From GCA-2686765 sp036012725 (GTDB lineage: Bacteria; Pseudomonadota; Alphaproteobacteria; Rhodospirillales; 2-02-FULL-58-16), in NCBI GenBank assembly GCA_036012725.1, contig DASCPW010000055.1:1-37682 (forward strand): a stretch of 37,682 bases of DNA, written 5' to 3'. Positions 1-7,048 of the stretch are shown here, in pieces. The position numbers and the translations under genes were made by a program. The notes beneath the pieces are model-generated. The model had not been told where the DNA came from. It did no database searches and was given only the letters and a program-made list of their open reading frames with translations. Numbering within the stretch: position 1 is the stretch's first letter; each line of letters opens with the position of its first letter.

Positions 1-309
1 CAACTACATGTAGTGTGCCGCTGCACTCCAGAGTAAAGCTCGGCATCTATATTTAGTGGGTGCCTGCGTTAACCGGATAGGCACGCAACAATCAACGCTA
101 CCACGAGAGCCTCGGCAACGTCACACCAGGCGATGTCTACTTCGGGCGTCACACCGCCATCATAGAAAGGAGAGAAAATATCAAAAAACTGACCATCCAA
201 GACCGCCGCTTGAACCATCAACACCAAGCGGCTTAACATCAAACCAAGATGAGCCAGATCCTCCGTTAAGAAATAGGCTCAGGCGTCCCAAATGTTTTGA
301 TGACAGACA
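1..309 (+). mobile_element. Right end of a decayed IS3-type insertion sequence
   Basis: This stretch reads like the 3' end of an IS3-family element. A transposase C-terminal remnant ends at 236 and is followed by about 70 bases of non-coding end. The last bases (about 295-309, TTTTGATGACAGACA) resemble the terminal inverted repeat seen at the ends of many such elements. The left part lies outside the window and bases 1-80 contain stops in the expected frame, so the copy is not functional. The exact terminus is inferred, because the matching left end cannot be seen. Confidence 0.55.
81..236 (+). pseudogene. IS3-family transposase, C-terminal remnant
   Basis: Reading from 81 to the TAA at 234-236 gives the tail of an IS3-type DDE transposase. 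Visible hallmarks are NNQRYHESLGNVTP, then DVYFGRHTAI, a basic segment and RRLNHQHQAA at the end. Family members carry the rve/DDE catalytic core upstream, but an in-frame TAG at 78-80 and apparent small deletions before it remove that core. Only about 50 codons remain. The fragment cannot be active. It marks past transposition beside the tRNA-Pro gene. Confidence 0.75.
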
Positions 310-429
310 ATCCACACGGCAATGAGAGCCGATGAGATGCTTGAGGCCGAAATCACTCCTGGCGGTTGCTAATTGGTTGCTAGGGCTATGAGGCGGCAGC
401 CTAGTATTCAGCTAACCATTTGAAATTAT
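310..429. other. Short non-coding spacer between IS remnant and tRNA-Pro
   Basis: No gene is visible. The only local structure is an 8-base direct repeat, GGTTGCTA, at 364-371 and 375-382. No copy of the tRNA 3' end was seen here, so an attachment site cannot be claimed. Confidence 0.4.
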
Positions 430-506
430 TGGTCGGAGTGAGAGGATTTGAACCTCCGGCCCCCGCCTCCCGAAGACGGTGCTCTACCAGGCTGAGCTAC
501 ACTCCG
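430..506 (-). tRNA. tRNA-Pro (anticodon CGG)
   Basis: The reverse strand folds into a full cloverleaf of 77 nt. It has a 7-bp acceptor stem (CGGAGTG/CACTCCG) with encoded CCA at 430-432, a D arm with AGCTCAGCCTGGTAGAGC, and a TTCAAATC T loop. The anticodon stem is CCGTC/GGCGG around the loop TTCGGGA, which gives anticodon CGG and reads proline codon CCG. It lies downstream of and in the same direction as the polyprenyl synthase gene. Its 3' end faces the IS remnant. Confidence 0.96.
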
Positions 507-591
507 ACATGGTCCGATGGGCGAGGTTATAGCGCCGCCGGCGGCTATCGGCAAGGCGCCCCCTGTTTCCAGCCGCCAGGGTTTCGGTGCT

Positions 592-1608
592 TCAGTGGGC
601 GCGGCAGATGCAGAAATCGATCAGGCCGCTCAAGACCTCTTGTTCGGCGCTGGCGTCGAAAATGCCGAGCGCGTCCTTGGCGATGGCGCCGTAATGCCGG
701 GCCCGCTCGACGGTGTCGGCAAGGGCGTTGTGCTTGCGCAACAAACCGATGGCATGGTCCAGGTCGCCCTCGTTTTGATCCAGCTCCTCGATGGTGCGCC
801 GCCAGAAGGCCCGTTCCACCCCGTTGCCCCGGTGGAAAGCAAGGACCACCGGCAAAGTAACCTTGCCATCGCGGAAGTCATCGCCGATGGCCTTGCCGAG
901 CGTCGCCTGCTTGGCCGAAAAATCAAGCACGTCGTCGATTAACTGGAAAGCGACGCCCAAATTCTGGCCGAAAGTATCGAGCCCTTCCTCCTCGATCTTG
1001 GGGCGGCCAGCGACCAGGGCGCCCAGGCGGCAGGCGGAAGCGAACAGCTGCGCCGTTTTCGACGCGATCACGTCAAGATAAGCGGTTTCACTGGTTTCGG
1101 TGTCGTTGGCGGTGACCAACTGCGCCACTTCGCCCTCGGAGACGATCACCAAACACTTGGAGAGAATGCCCAGGACCTCCAGGCTGCCGTCCTCGACCAT
1201 CAGTTCGAAGGCGCGGCTGAACAGAAAGTCGCCGACCAGGACGCTGGCCTGGTTACCCCAGACGGCGTTGGCCGAATCCCGTCCACGGCGAAGGTCGCTT
1301 TCGTCAACCACGTCGTCGTGAAGCAAGGTGGCAGTGTGAATAAATTCAATGCAGGCGGCAAGGGCGATGTGGCGATGGCCCTGGTAACCGCACATGCGGG
1401 CCGAGGCCAGGGTCAGCATCGGGCGCAGGCGCTTGCCGCCGGCGGCGATGATATATCCGGCCAGCTGGGGGATCAGCTCGACGGAAGAATCCAGGCGCTG
1501 GACGACGACCTGGTTGACTGCCTTCAAGTCGTCGGCGACCAAGTGGGCAAGCGCGCTCAGGGACGGCTTCTTGTCCCGTTCATCGCCCAAGCTGACGACA
1601 ACGCCCAC
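592..1608 (-). CDS. ispB: Polyprenyl (octaprenyl-type) diphosphate synthase
   Basis: This all-trans long-chain prenyl diphosphate synthase extends farnesyl diphosphate with isopentenyl diphosphate to make the ubiquinone side chain in the cytoplasm. From the chosen start the 338-residue protein has GGKRLRP at about 57-63, the first aspartate-rich motif DDVVD at 98-102 with the following basic RRGR, the second motif DDVLD at 225-229, and GDDFRDGKVTLP at 242-253. All the substrate and Mg2+ binding motifs are intact. I chose the GTG at 1608 because GGGAG lies 7 bases upstream; an ATG 25 codons further up (1683) would add an unlikely N-terminus. The chain length cannot be read from sequence, so octaprenyl versus decaprenyl is open. 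Confidence 0.93.
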   Translation of the reverse strand: MGVVVSLGDERDKKPSLSALAHLVADDLKAVNQVVVQRLDSSVELIPQLAGYIIAAGGKRLRPMLTLASARMCGYQGHRHIALAACIEFIHTATLLHDDVVDESDLRRGRDSANAVWGNQASVLVGDFLFSRAFELMVEDGSLEVLGILSKCLVIVSEGEVAQLVTANDTETSETAYLDVIASKTAQLFASACRLGALVAGRPKIEEEGLDTFGQNLGVAFQLIDDVLDFSAKQATLGKAIGDDFRDGKVTLPVVLAFHRGNGVERAFWRRTIEELDQNEGDLDHAIGLLRKHNALADTVERARHYGAIAKDALGIFDASAEQEVLSGLIDFCICRAH

Positions 1609-1734
1609 TTCTTTTACTCCCACTATGCTTGACGATGGCCCAGGCCTCCTGAAAGTATAGAAATAGAGTGGGCGGCCGGTCAAGCCGCTTGCCGAGCGCG
1701 GCGCCTGGGGAGTTCGAAAGAATTCAGAGGATTT

Positions 1735-1968
1735 GTGGAGCCGATGGTGGAGCTGATACGGACCAACGATCCGGTCTTGTTGTCATGGCTGTTGTCGGCG
1801 CTGGCCGAGAACGGCATCGACACCGATGTTCTCGACACCCATGCCAGCATCATGGAAGGCAGCATCTCGGCCATACCCCGGCGGCTCATGGTGCGCGACG
1901 CCGACCTGCCGAGGGCGCGGTGGGTGCTGGCCGAGGCCGAAGCCATCGCTAGAGCGGATCGTGATTGA
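1735..1968 (+). CDS. DUF2007 family small protein
   Basis: This protein of about 77 residues belongs to the DUF2007 ('putative signal transducing protein') family. It shows the typical pattern: LIRTNDPVLLSWLLSALAENGI, then a DTHASIMEGSI turn, then IPRRLMVRDADLPRARWVL. These proteins have a ferredoxin-like fold and no firm biochemical role. The start is uncertain between GTG 1735 (AGAGG four bases upstream) and ATG 1744. The last codons, RADRD and the TGA, lie inside the left arm of a palindromic repeat (1950-2015), so the present C-terminus was probably supplied by that repeat. The gene is divergent from ispB. Confidence 0.85.
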   Translation: MEPMVELIRTNDPVLLSWLLSALAENGIDTDVLDTHASIMEGSISAIPRRLMVRDADLPRARWVLAEAEAIARADRD

Positions 1969-2015
1969 CCGAACCCACTTCCAAGGGATCGATCAATCAC
2001 TCGGTATCCGCTCTA
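1950..2015. repeat. Palindromic repeat, AGAGCGGAT-armed hairpin (copy 1)
   Basis: This is an imperfect palindrome. The outer arms are TAGAGCGGAT and ATCCGCTCTA, and the inner arms are GTGATTGA and TCAATCAC, around a central spacer of about 20 bases. The left arm encodes the last residues and the stop codon of the DUF2007 gene. The architecture matches the next hairpin at 2026-2091: outer AGAGC arms with inner GATTGAT/ATCAATC-like arms. Its role is unknown; it looks like a short interspersed palindromic element, and it could act as a transcript 3'-end stabiliser. Confidence 0.8.
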
Positions 2016-2025
2016 CATAAATAAG

Positions 2026-2091
2026 TTAGAGCAAACTCTCCAGATTGATAGGAAGTCTTTGGTGATTCCAATCAATCTGGATTTGCTCTAA
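2026..2091. repeat. Palindromic repeat, AGAGCAAA-armed hairpin (copy 2)
   Basis: This is a second imperfect palindrome directly after copy 1. Outer arms are TTAGAGCAAA and TTTGCTCTAA; inner arms are CCAGATTGAT and ATCAATCTGG, a perfect 10-bp match. The right arm ends exactly where the Shine-Dalgarno AAGGA (2090-2094) of the downstream methyltransferase gene begins. Folding in the mRNA could therefore affect its translation. Confidence 0.82.
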
Positions 2092-2102
2092 GGATAACCG
2101 CG

Positions 2103-2843
2103 ATGGGTGAGGAAACCGAGGATTCCCTGCTCGCCGGGCGCGTCCGGTTTTTCCAGCCCCGGACCGGCTATCGGGCGGCCATGGACCCTGTCCTGCTTGC
2201 GGCGGCCGTTCCGGCGGCGACGGACGACAAGGTCCTCGATGTTGGCGCCGGCGCCGGCGCCGCCGCCCTTTGCCTGGCTTTTCGGGTGGCGCGGACACGG
2301 ATCACCGGTATCGAAAAAGAACCCGTCCTGGCCGCCATCGCCAGCCGCAACGCCCGGGTAAACGGCCTCGCGGATAGGGTGGATTTCCTCGCCGGTGACC
2401 TGCTGGCGCCGCCGTCCGAGCTCGCCCCTGGCTCGTTCGACCATGTCATGGCCAATCCTCCTTTCCAGATGGCGGGGCGCGGCACCCCCTCCGCCGATCC
2501 GGTCAAGAGGGCGGCAACCATGGAAGGCGACACGGAACTGGGGGACTGGCTCGACTTTTGTCTCCACATGGTCCGCCACAAGGGCAGCGTCACCGTCATT
2601 CACCGCGCAGAGCGCCTGGACGCCTTGTTAGCGGGGCTCAGAGGGCGGCTGGGCGGGATCACTCTTTTTCCTTTATGGCCGGGGTCCACCGGCAAGCCTG
2701 CCAAGCGGATCATCTTAAGCGGCCGCAAGGGGACGGCGGCACCTTTGTCCCTAGCCGCCGGGCTGGTTCTTCATGAAGCCAACGGTACTTTCACGGCGGC
2801 GGCTGAAACCGTGCTGCGCGATGCCAAGAATCTGCTATTGTAG
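2103..2843 (+). CDS. TrmN6/YfiC-type SAM-dependent methyltransferase
   Basis: This 246-residue class I methyltransferase is of the kind that methylates N6 of adenine 37 in tRNA1(Val) in E. coli. It has the SAM-binding motif VLDVGAGAG at 44-52, an acidic residue after the second strand (GIEKEP, about 69-74), and the N6-adenine signature NPPF at 118-121. The opening RFFQPRTGYRAAMDPVLL is typical of the TrmN6 group. The start ATG follows AAGGA at 2090-2094. The substrate is inferred from family membership; other NPPF enzymes such as HemK/PrmC-type or RsmC-type differ in their N-terminal parts. It probably shares a transcript with the S49 peptidase gene 33 bases downstream. Confidence 0.85.
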   Translation: MGEETEDSLLAGRVRFFQPRTGYRAAMDPVLLAAAVPAATDDKVLDVGAGAGAAALCLAFRVARTRITGIEKEPVLAAIASRNARVNGLADRVDFLAGDLLAPPSELAPGSFDHVMANPPFQMAGRGTPSADPVKRAATMEGDTELGDWLDFCLHMVRHKGSVTVIHRAERLDALLAGLRGRLGGITLFPLWPGSTGKPAKRIILSGRKGTAAPLSLAAGLVLHEANGTFTAAAETVLRDAKNLLL

Positions 2844-2876
2844 GATCGTCGGCGGATTGACCTAAGGAAAAGCAAA

Positions 2877-3740
2877 ATGGATACCCAATCTTTTGAAGAC
2901 TTAAATCCCCTTACCTACTTCCGCGAGCCGGTACCGACGGTGGGTGTGCTCAGGCTTTACGGAGTCATCGGAATGCCCGGCCATATGCGCCGCAGCTTGA
3001 GCCTCGCCGGCCTCGCCCGGAGCATAGAGAAGGTCTTCAAGTTCCGACACCTCAAGGCCGTCGCCCTGGCCATCAATTCGCCCGGCGGCTCGGTCGCGCA
3101 AACGGCCCTGATCGCCAAACGCATCCGCTCGTTGGCCGACGAGAAAGAGGTGCCGGTATTCGCTTTTGCTGAGGACGTGGCGGCTTCGGGCGGCTATTGG
3201 CTGGCCTGTGCAAGCGACGAGATTTACGCCGACGAGAATTCCATCATCGGCTCCATCGGCGTGGTCAGCGGCGGTTTCGGATTGGCCGGCCTGATCAAGC
3301 GCATCGGCGTCGAACGCCGCCTCTACACGGCCGGGGAAAAGAAGGCCTTGCTCGATGCCTTCCAGCGCGCCAAACCGGAAGACGTGAAGACGCTCCAAGA
3401 AATGCAAAGCGAAGTCCACGAAAGTTTCAAGCAGATGGTCCGCGAACGCCGGCGGGGAAAATTACAGGCCGAGGAAGACGAACTGTTCAGCGGCCGCTTT
3501 TGGACCGGCCGCAAGGCACAGGAGTTGGGCTTGATCGACGGCATCGGCGATTTGCGCACGGTCATGCGCGAACGTTTCGGCGACAAGGTTAAGCTGCGCC
3601 CCATTGCTCTCCGCCGTTCATGGTGGCAACGCCGGAGCGGCATTTTCAGCGGCGCGGCGGCGGCCGGTCCCGCCGATTGGGCCGACGGCGCCCTGGCGGC
3701 GGTCGAGGAACGGTTGTGGTGGAACCGATTCGGGCTGTAG
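2877..3740 (+). CDS. S49 family serine peptidase (SppA/SohB-like)
   Basis: This 287-residue protein is a short, single-domain S49 peptidase related to signal peptide peptidase A. The core has NSPGGSV at about 67-73, the nucleophile Ser104 in ASGGYW, SIIGSIGVV at 122-130, and a lysine pair at 155-156 whose second member lies 52 residues after Ser104, as expected for the Ser-Lys dyad. No N-terminal membrane helix or signal peptide is visible, unlike E. coli SppA, so it may be cytoplasmic or peripheral. Family members clear signal peptides or membrane-protein fragments. The start follows AAGGA eight bases upstream. Confidence 0.88.
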   Translation: MDTQSFEDLNPLTYFREPVPTVGVLRLYGVIGMPGHMRRSLSLAGLARSIEKVFKFRHLKAVALAINSPGGSVAQTALIAKRIRSLADEKEVPVFAFAEDVAASGGYWLACASDEIYADENSIIGSIGVVSGGFGLAGLIKRIGVERRLYTAGEKKALLDAFQRAKPEDVKTLQEMQSEVHESFKQMVRERRRGKLQAEEDELFSGRFWTGRKAQELGLIDGIGDLRTVMRERFGDKVKLRPIALRRSWWQRRSGIFSGAAAAGPADWADGALAAVEERLWWNRFGL

Positions 3741-3771
3741 CCCTTTCGCCCGCCCTTTACAAAAACGCCCC

Positions 3772-4020
3772 ATGTTCGGCTTCAGCTTCTTGAAACTGCT
3801 CTTCACCGTCGCCGTCGTCGTTATCGTTTGGCAAGGCTACAAATAGGTCGGCCGGCTGCAAAACCAGCGCACCCGTGCCGATAAGCTGCGTTCGCGGCGC
3901 GGCCCGCCCAGCTCCGGGGGCGAACTTGAGGACATGGTCAAATGCCGCGTCTGCGGGTCTTATGTCGCCGCCGCTGGCGCCACGGCTTGCGAGCGCGGCG
4001 ACTGCCCCTATCCCGGTTGA
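3772..4020 (+). pseudogene. Small membrane/zinc-ribbon protein gene interrupted by in-frame TAG
   Basis: From ATG 3772 the frame encodes a 24-residue membrane anchor (MFGFSFLKLLFTVAVVVIVW...) and then a TAG at 3844-3846. The same frame continues without any other stop to TGA 4018-4020. It encodes a basic linker, EDMVKCRVCGSYV, then ACERGDCPYPG: a four-cysteine zinc-ribbon-like tail. Small proteins with one N-terminal helix and such a tail are common in alphaproteobacteria; I take this as one gene with a single nonsense substitution. It could be a pseudogene, an assembly error or a read-through case. An internal ATG at 3937 could still yield the 27-residue cysteine-rich tail alone. It lies between the S49 peptidase gene and glyQ. 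Confidence 0.72.
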
Positions 4021-4097
4021 CTTCCCCCTCGCCTTGACCGCTATCCGGGGGGGTTCTATCTTCCGCTGCTCCGCAAGCTTCCGGGTCTTTTATCGCG

Positions 4098-4958
4098 ATG
4101 GCCGCCGCTTCCGACAACAAAACCAGTTTCCAGGCAATTATTCTCGCCTTGCAGTCTTATTGGGCCGGCCAGAGCTGTGTCCTTTTGCAGCCTTATGACA
4201 TGGAGGTCGGCGCCGGCACCTTTCACCCGGCGACGGCGTTGCGGGCCTTGGGAAAAGACCACTGGAATGCGGCCTACGTGCAGCCGACGCGGCGCCCGGC
4301 GGATGGGCGCTACGGCGAGAATCCCAACCGTTTGCAGCATTATTATCAGTTCCAGGTGCTGCTCAAGCCGTCGCCGGACAATGTCCAGGACATCTATTTG
4401 GACAGCCTCCGCGAACTGGGCATCGACCCCGGTCTTCACGACATCCGCTTTGTCGAGGACGACTGGGAAAGCCCGACGCTGGGCGCCTGGGGCCTGGGCT
4501 GGGAAGTCTGGCTGGACGGCATGGAAATCACCCAGTTCACCTATTTCCAGCAGGTCGGCGGCATCGACTGCGACCCGGTTTCCGTAGAGTTGACTTATGG
4601 CATCGAGCGGCTGGCCATGCACATTCAGGGTATCGAGAACGTCTACGACCTGGACTGGAACGGCGCCGGCGTGACATACCGCGAGGTCTTCCTCCGGGCG
4701 GAACAGGAGTTCTCCGCCTATAACTTCGAGCGGGCCGGAACCGATATCCTCAGACGCCACTTCGAGGATGCCGAGGCCGAATGCGCCTCCCTGCTCGAAG
4801 CCGGCCTGGTCCTCCCCGCTTATGATCAGTGCCTGAAGGGATCGCACCTGTTCAACTTGCTGGATGCACGCGGCGTCATTTCCGTTCCCGAGCGCGCCTC
4901 TTACATCGGCCGCGTCCGGACGCTGGTCAAAGCCTGCTGCGAGGCCTGGTGCGCGTGA
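4098..4958 (+). CDS. glyQ: Glycyl-tRNA synthetase alpha subunit
   Basis: This is the alpha chain of the bacterial heterotetrameric class II glycyl-tRNA synthetase, which carries the glycine/ATP active site. The 286 residues include TSFQAIILALQSYWA, QPYDMEVGAGTFHP, NRLQHYYQFQVLLKPSP, and ITQFTYFQQVGG, all hallmark stretches, and the ending RVRTLVKACCEAW. The length is near the usual size for the family. No strong ribosome-binding site precedes the ATG, but the start matches the family N-terminus. The stop codon overlaps the glyS start (TGATG at 4956-4960), which implies translational coupling that keeps subunits equal. Confidence 0.97.
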   Translation: MAAASDNKTSFQAIILALQSYWAGQSCVLLQPYDMEVGAGTFHPATALRALGKDHWNAAYVQPTRRPADGRYGENPNRLQHYYQFQVLLKPSPDNVQDIYLDSLRELGIDPGLHDIRFVEDDWESPTLGAWGLGWEVWLDGMEITQFTYFQQVGGIDCDPVSVELTYGIERLAMHIQGIENVYDLDWNGAGVTYREVFLRAEQEFSAYNFERAGTDILRRHFEDAEAECASLLEAGLVLPAYDQCLKGSHLFNLLDARGVISVPERASYIGRVRTLVKACCEAWCA

Positions 4959-7048
4959 TGGCCGAGCTTTTGCTGGAACTGCTTTCCGAGGAAATCCCCG
5001 CCCGCATGCAAGCCCGCGCGGCGGAAGATCTCAAGCGGCTGGTTTGCGACGGGCTGAAAAAAGCCGGCCTCTCATATGCCTCCGCGGAAGCCTACGTGAC
5101 GCCGCGCCGCCTGGCCCTGGTGGCGGACCGCATCCCCGAAGCGACGCCGGACATCTCCGAGGAGCGCCGGGGGCCGCGCACGGATGCGCCCGAGAAGGCG
5201 GTCCAGGGCTTCCTTGGTTCGATAGGATTGACACTGGACCAGATGGAAAAGCGCGAGACGCCGAAAGGAGAGTTCTATTTCGCCAAGATCGAACGTAAAG
5301 GTTCTCCTACAGAAGTAATTCTCGGAAATTTTTTAATCGCAATCATTCGTGACTTTCCCTGGCCCAAGTCCATGAAATGGGGAACCAGCAAATCACGGTG
5401 GGTAAGACCGATTCACAGAATTTCCTGTCTTTTTAATGGTGGATCAATCGGCATCAATTTAACTCCTGGAGAACCTGTATATGCTGGGTTTGAAACTCTG
5501 GGCCACCGCTTCCTCGCGCCAAATCCCTTCCAGGCCAAGGACTTCGCCGATTACAAGAAGAAGCTCACCGTCGCCAAGGTCATGCTCGATCCCGCCGAGC
5601 GCCGGGAACATATCTTGGCCGAGGCCGAGAAACTGGCCGCCAAGGAAGGGCTGACCTTGAAGCCCGACAAGGGTCTGCTAGCCGAAGTCGCCGGCCTGGT
5701 CGAATGGCCGGTTGTGCTGATCGGCAAAATCGACAAGGCGTACATGGACCTGCCTTCGGAGGTCCTGAGCACGGCCATGCGCCACCACCAGAAGTATTTC
5801 GCGCTGGAAGACAAAAAGGGGGAACTGGCACCGTGTTTCATCTTCGTCGCCAATACCGAGGCCGGCGATGGCGGCAAGGCCATCGTCGCCGGCAACGAGC
5901 GCGTCCTCAGGGCGCGGTTGGCCGACGCCGAGTTCTTTTGGCGCCAGGACCAGAAAGCGACCCTTGAAAGCCGCCTGCCGGCGCTTAAAGATCGGGTATT
6001 CCATGCCAAGCTGGGTTCCGATTTCGAGAAAGTCGAGCGCATCGGCAAGCTGGCGGCAGACTTGGGCCATCTCATTGCCGGCGCCGAGCCGGCGCCGGTC
6101 AAGCGCGCCGCCTTGCTGTGCAAGGCCGACCTATCAACCGAAATGGTCGGCGAATTTCCGGAGCTGCAAGGAATCATGGGCCGCTATTACGCCGCCGCCG
6201 ACGGCGAGAAGGCGGAAGTGGCGGCCGCGCTCAGTGAGCATTATTCACCCTTGGGACCGAACGATACCTGCCCGACGGCGCCGGTCAGCGTCGCCGTGGC
6301 GCTTGCCGACAAGATTGATACCCTGGCCGGTTTCTTCGGCATCAATGAAAAACCAACCGGCTCCAAGGACCCTTACGCGCTCCGCCGCGCCGCCCTGGGC
6401 ATCATCCGGCTGATCATCGAAAACGACCTCCGCATTCCCTTAATCGACATTTTCGACAAGGCGGATTTCGCCTATGCCAAGACTTCCCATGCGCCGGAGG
6501 TGAGCCTTCAATCCGGCGGTCTTCTTTCCTTCTTTGCCGAGCGCCTGAAAGTGCATTTGCGCAAGAAAGGCGTGCGCCACGACCATATCGACGCTGTTTT
6601 CGCCCTCGACGGTGAGGACGATCTGGTGCGACTGCTGGCCCGGGTCGAGGCTTTAGGAAGGTTTCTCAACAGCAACGACGGAGCCAATCTGTTAACCGCT
6701 TACAAGCGTGCCGCCAATATTCTTCGCATCGAAGAGAAAAAAGATGCTAAAAGCTACCGTAGTGAACCGGATGCCGGCCTATTTCAACAGGCCGGGGAAT
6801 CCAGCCTTCACGACAAGCTCAACCGCGCTATGCCCCGTATCGCTAGGGCGCTGAAAGATGAAAAATTCGCCATCGCGATGGCGGAGTTAGCTGGACTTCG
6901 CCAATCCGTGGACATTTTTTTCGATGAGGTGACGGTCAACTGCAACGACGAAAAGCTCAGGGGAAACCGCCTGAAACTGTTATCGCTGATACGTTCAACC
7001 ATGGAGCAGATTGCCGACTTTAATAAAATCGAAGGAGAAGAAAAATGA
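4958..7048 (+). CDS. glyS: Glycyl-tRNA synthetase beta subunit
   Basis: This beta chain of 696 residues binds tRNA(Gly) and completes the alpha2beta2 enzyme. It begins AELLLELLSEEIPARMQ, the standard N-terminus, so ATG 4958 is preferred over upstream in-frame codons. Other family landmarks are TPRRLAL, FPWPKSMKWG, LSTAMRHHQKYFAL, and a C-terminal HD-like and anticodon-binding part ending NRLKLLSLI. The open reading frame is intact. Bases about 5300-5500 are markedly richer in A and T than the rest (see separate entry), although the encoded residues still fit the family. The stop overlaps the ppdK start by four bases (ATGA), so glyQ-glyS-ppdK is one coupled unit. Confidence 0.96.
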   Translation: MAELLLELLSEEIPARMQARAAEDLKRLVCDGLKKAGLSYASAEAYVTPRRLALVADRIPEATPDISEERRGPRTDAPEKAVQGFLGSIGLTLDQMEKRETPKGEFYFAKIERKGSPTEVILGNFLIAIIRDFPWPKSMKWGTSKSRWVRPIHRISCLFNGGSIGINLTPGEPVYAGFETLGHRFLAPNPFQAKDFADYKKKLTVAKVMLDPAERREHILAEAEKLAAKEGLTLKPDKGLLAEVAGLVEWPVVLIGKIDKAYMDLPSEVLSTAMRHHQKYFALEDKKGELAPCFIFVANTEAGDGGKAIVAGNERVLRARLADAEFFWRQDQKATLESRLPALKDRVFHAKLGSDFEKVERIGKLAADLGHLIAGAEPAPVKRAALLCKADLSTEMVGEFPELQGIMGRYYAAADGEKAEVAAALSEHYSPLGPNDTCPTAPVSVAVALADKIDTLAGFFGINEKPTGSKDPYALRRAALGIIRLIIENDLRIPLIDIFDKADFAYAKTSHAPEVSLQSGGLLSFFAERLKVHLRKKGVRHDHIDAVFALDGEDDLVRLLARVEALGRFLNSNDGANLLTAYKRAANILRIEEKKDAKSYRSEPDAGLFQQAGESSLHDKLNRAMPRIARALKDEKFAIAMAELAGLRQSVDIFFDEVTVNCNDEKLRGNRLKLLSLIRSTMEQIADFNKIEGEEK
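5300..5500. other. AT-rich mosaic patch inside glyS
   Basis: A hand count gives about 42% G+C for 5301-5500, while the flanking coding DNA is visibly near 60% or above. Codon choice changes with it (AAT, TTT, TTA and GGA become common, and third-position G/C preference disappears). The reading frame and family residues (FPWPKSMKWG, RWVRPIH) are kept. This fits replacement by homologous recombination with a low-GC donor, or an assembly chimera. Confidence 0.6.

Noticed and set aside
364..382. GGTTGCTA direct repeat as an attachment site or the start of an array
   Set aside because: There are only two 8-base copies, with no further units, and no match to the tRNA 3' end.
3772..4020. Genetic-code recoding of TAG (for example pyrrolysine) to explain the interrupted gene
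   Set aside because: The methyltransferase, S49 peptidase, rsmI, SirB1-like and DUF2846 genes all end in TAG at sensible family C-termini, so TAG works as a normal stop.
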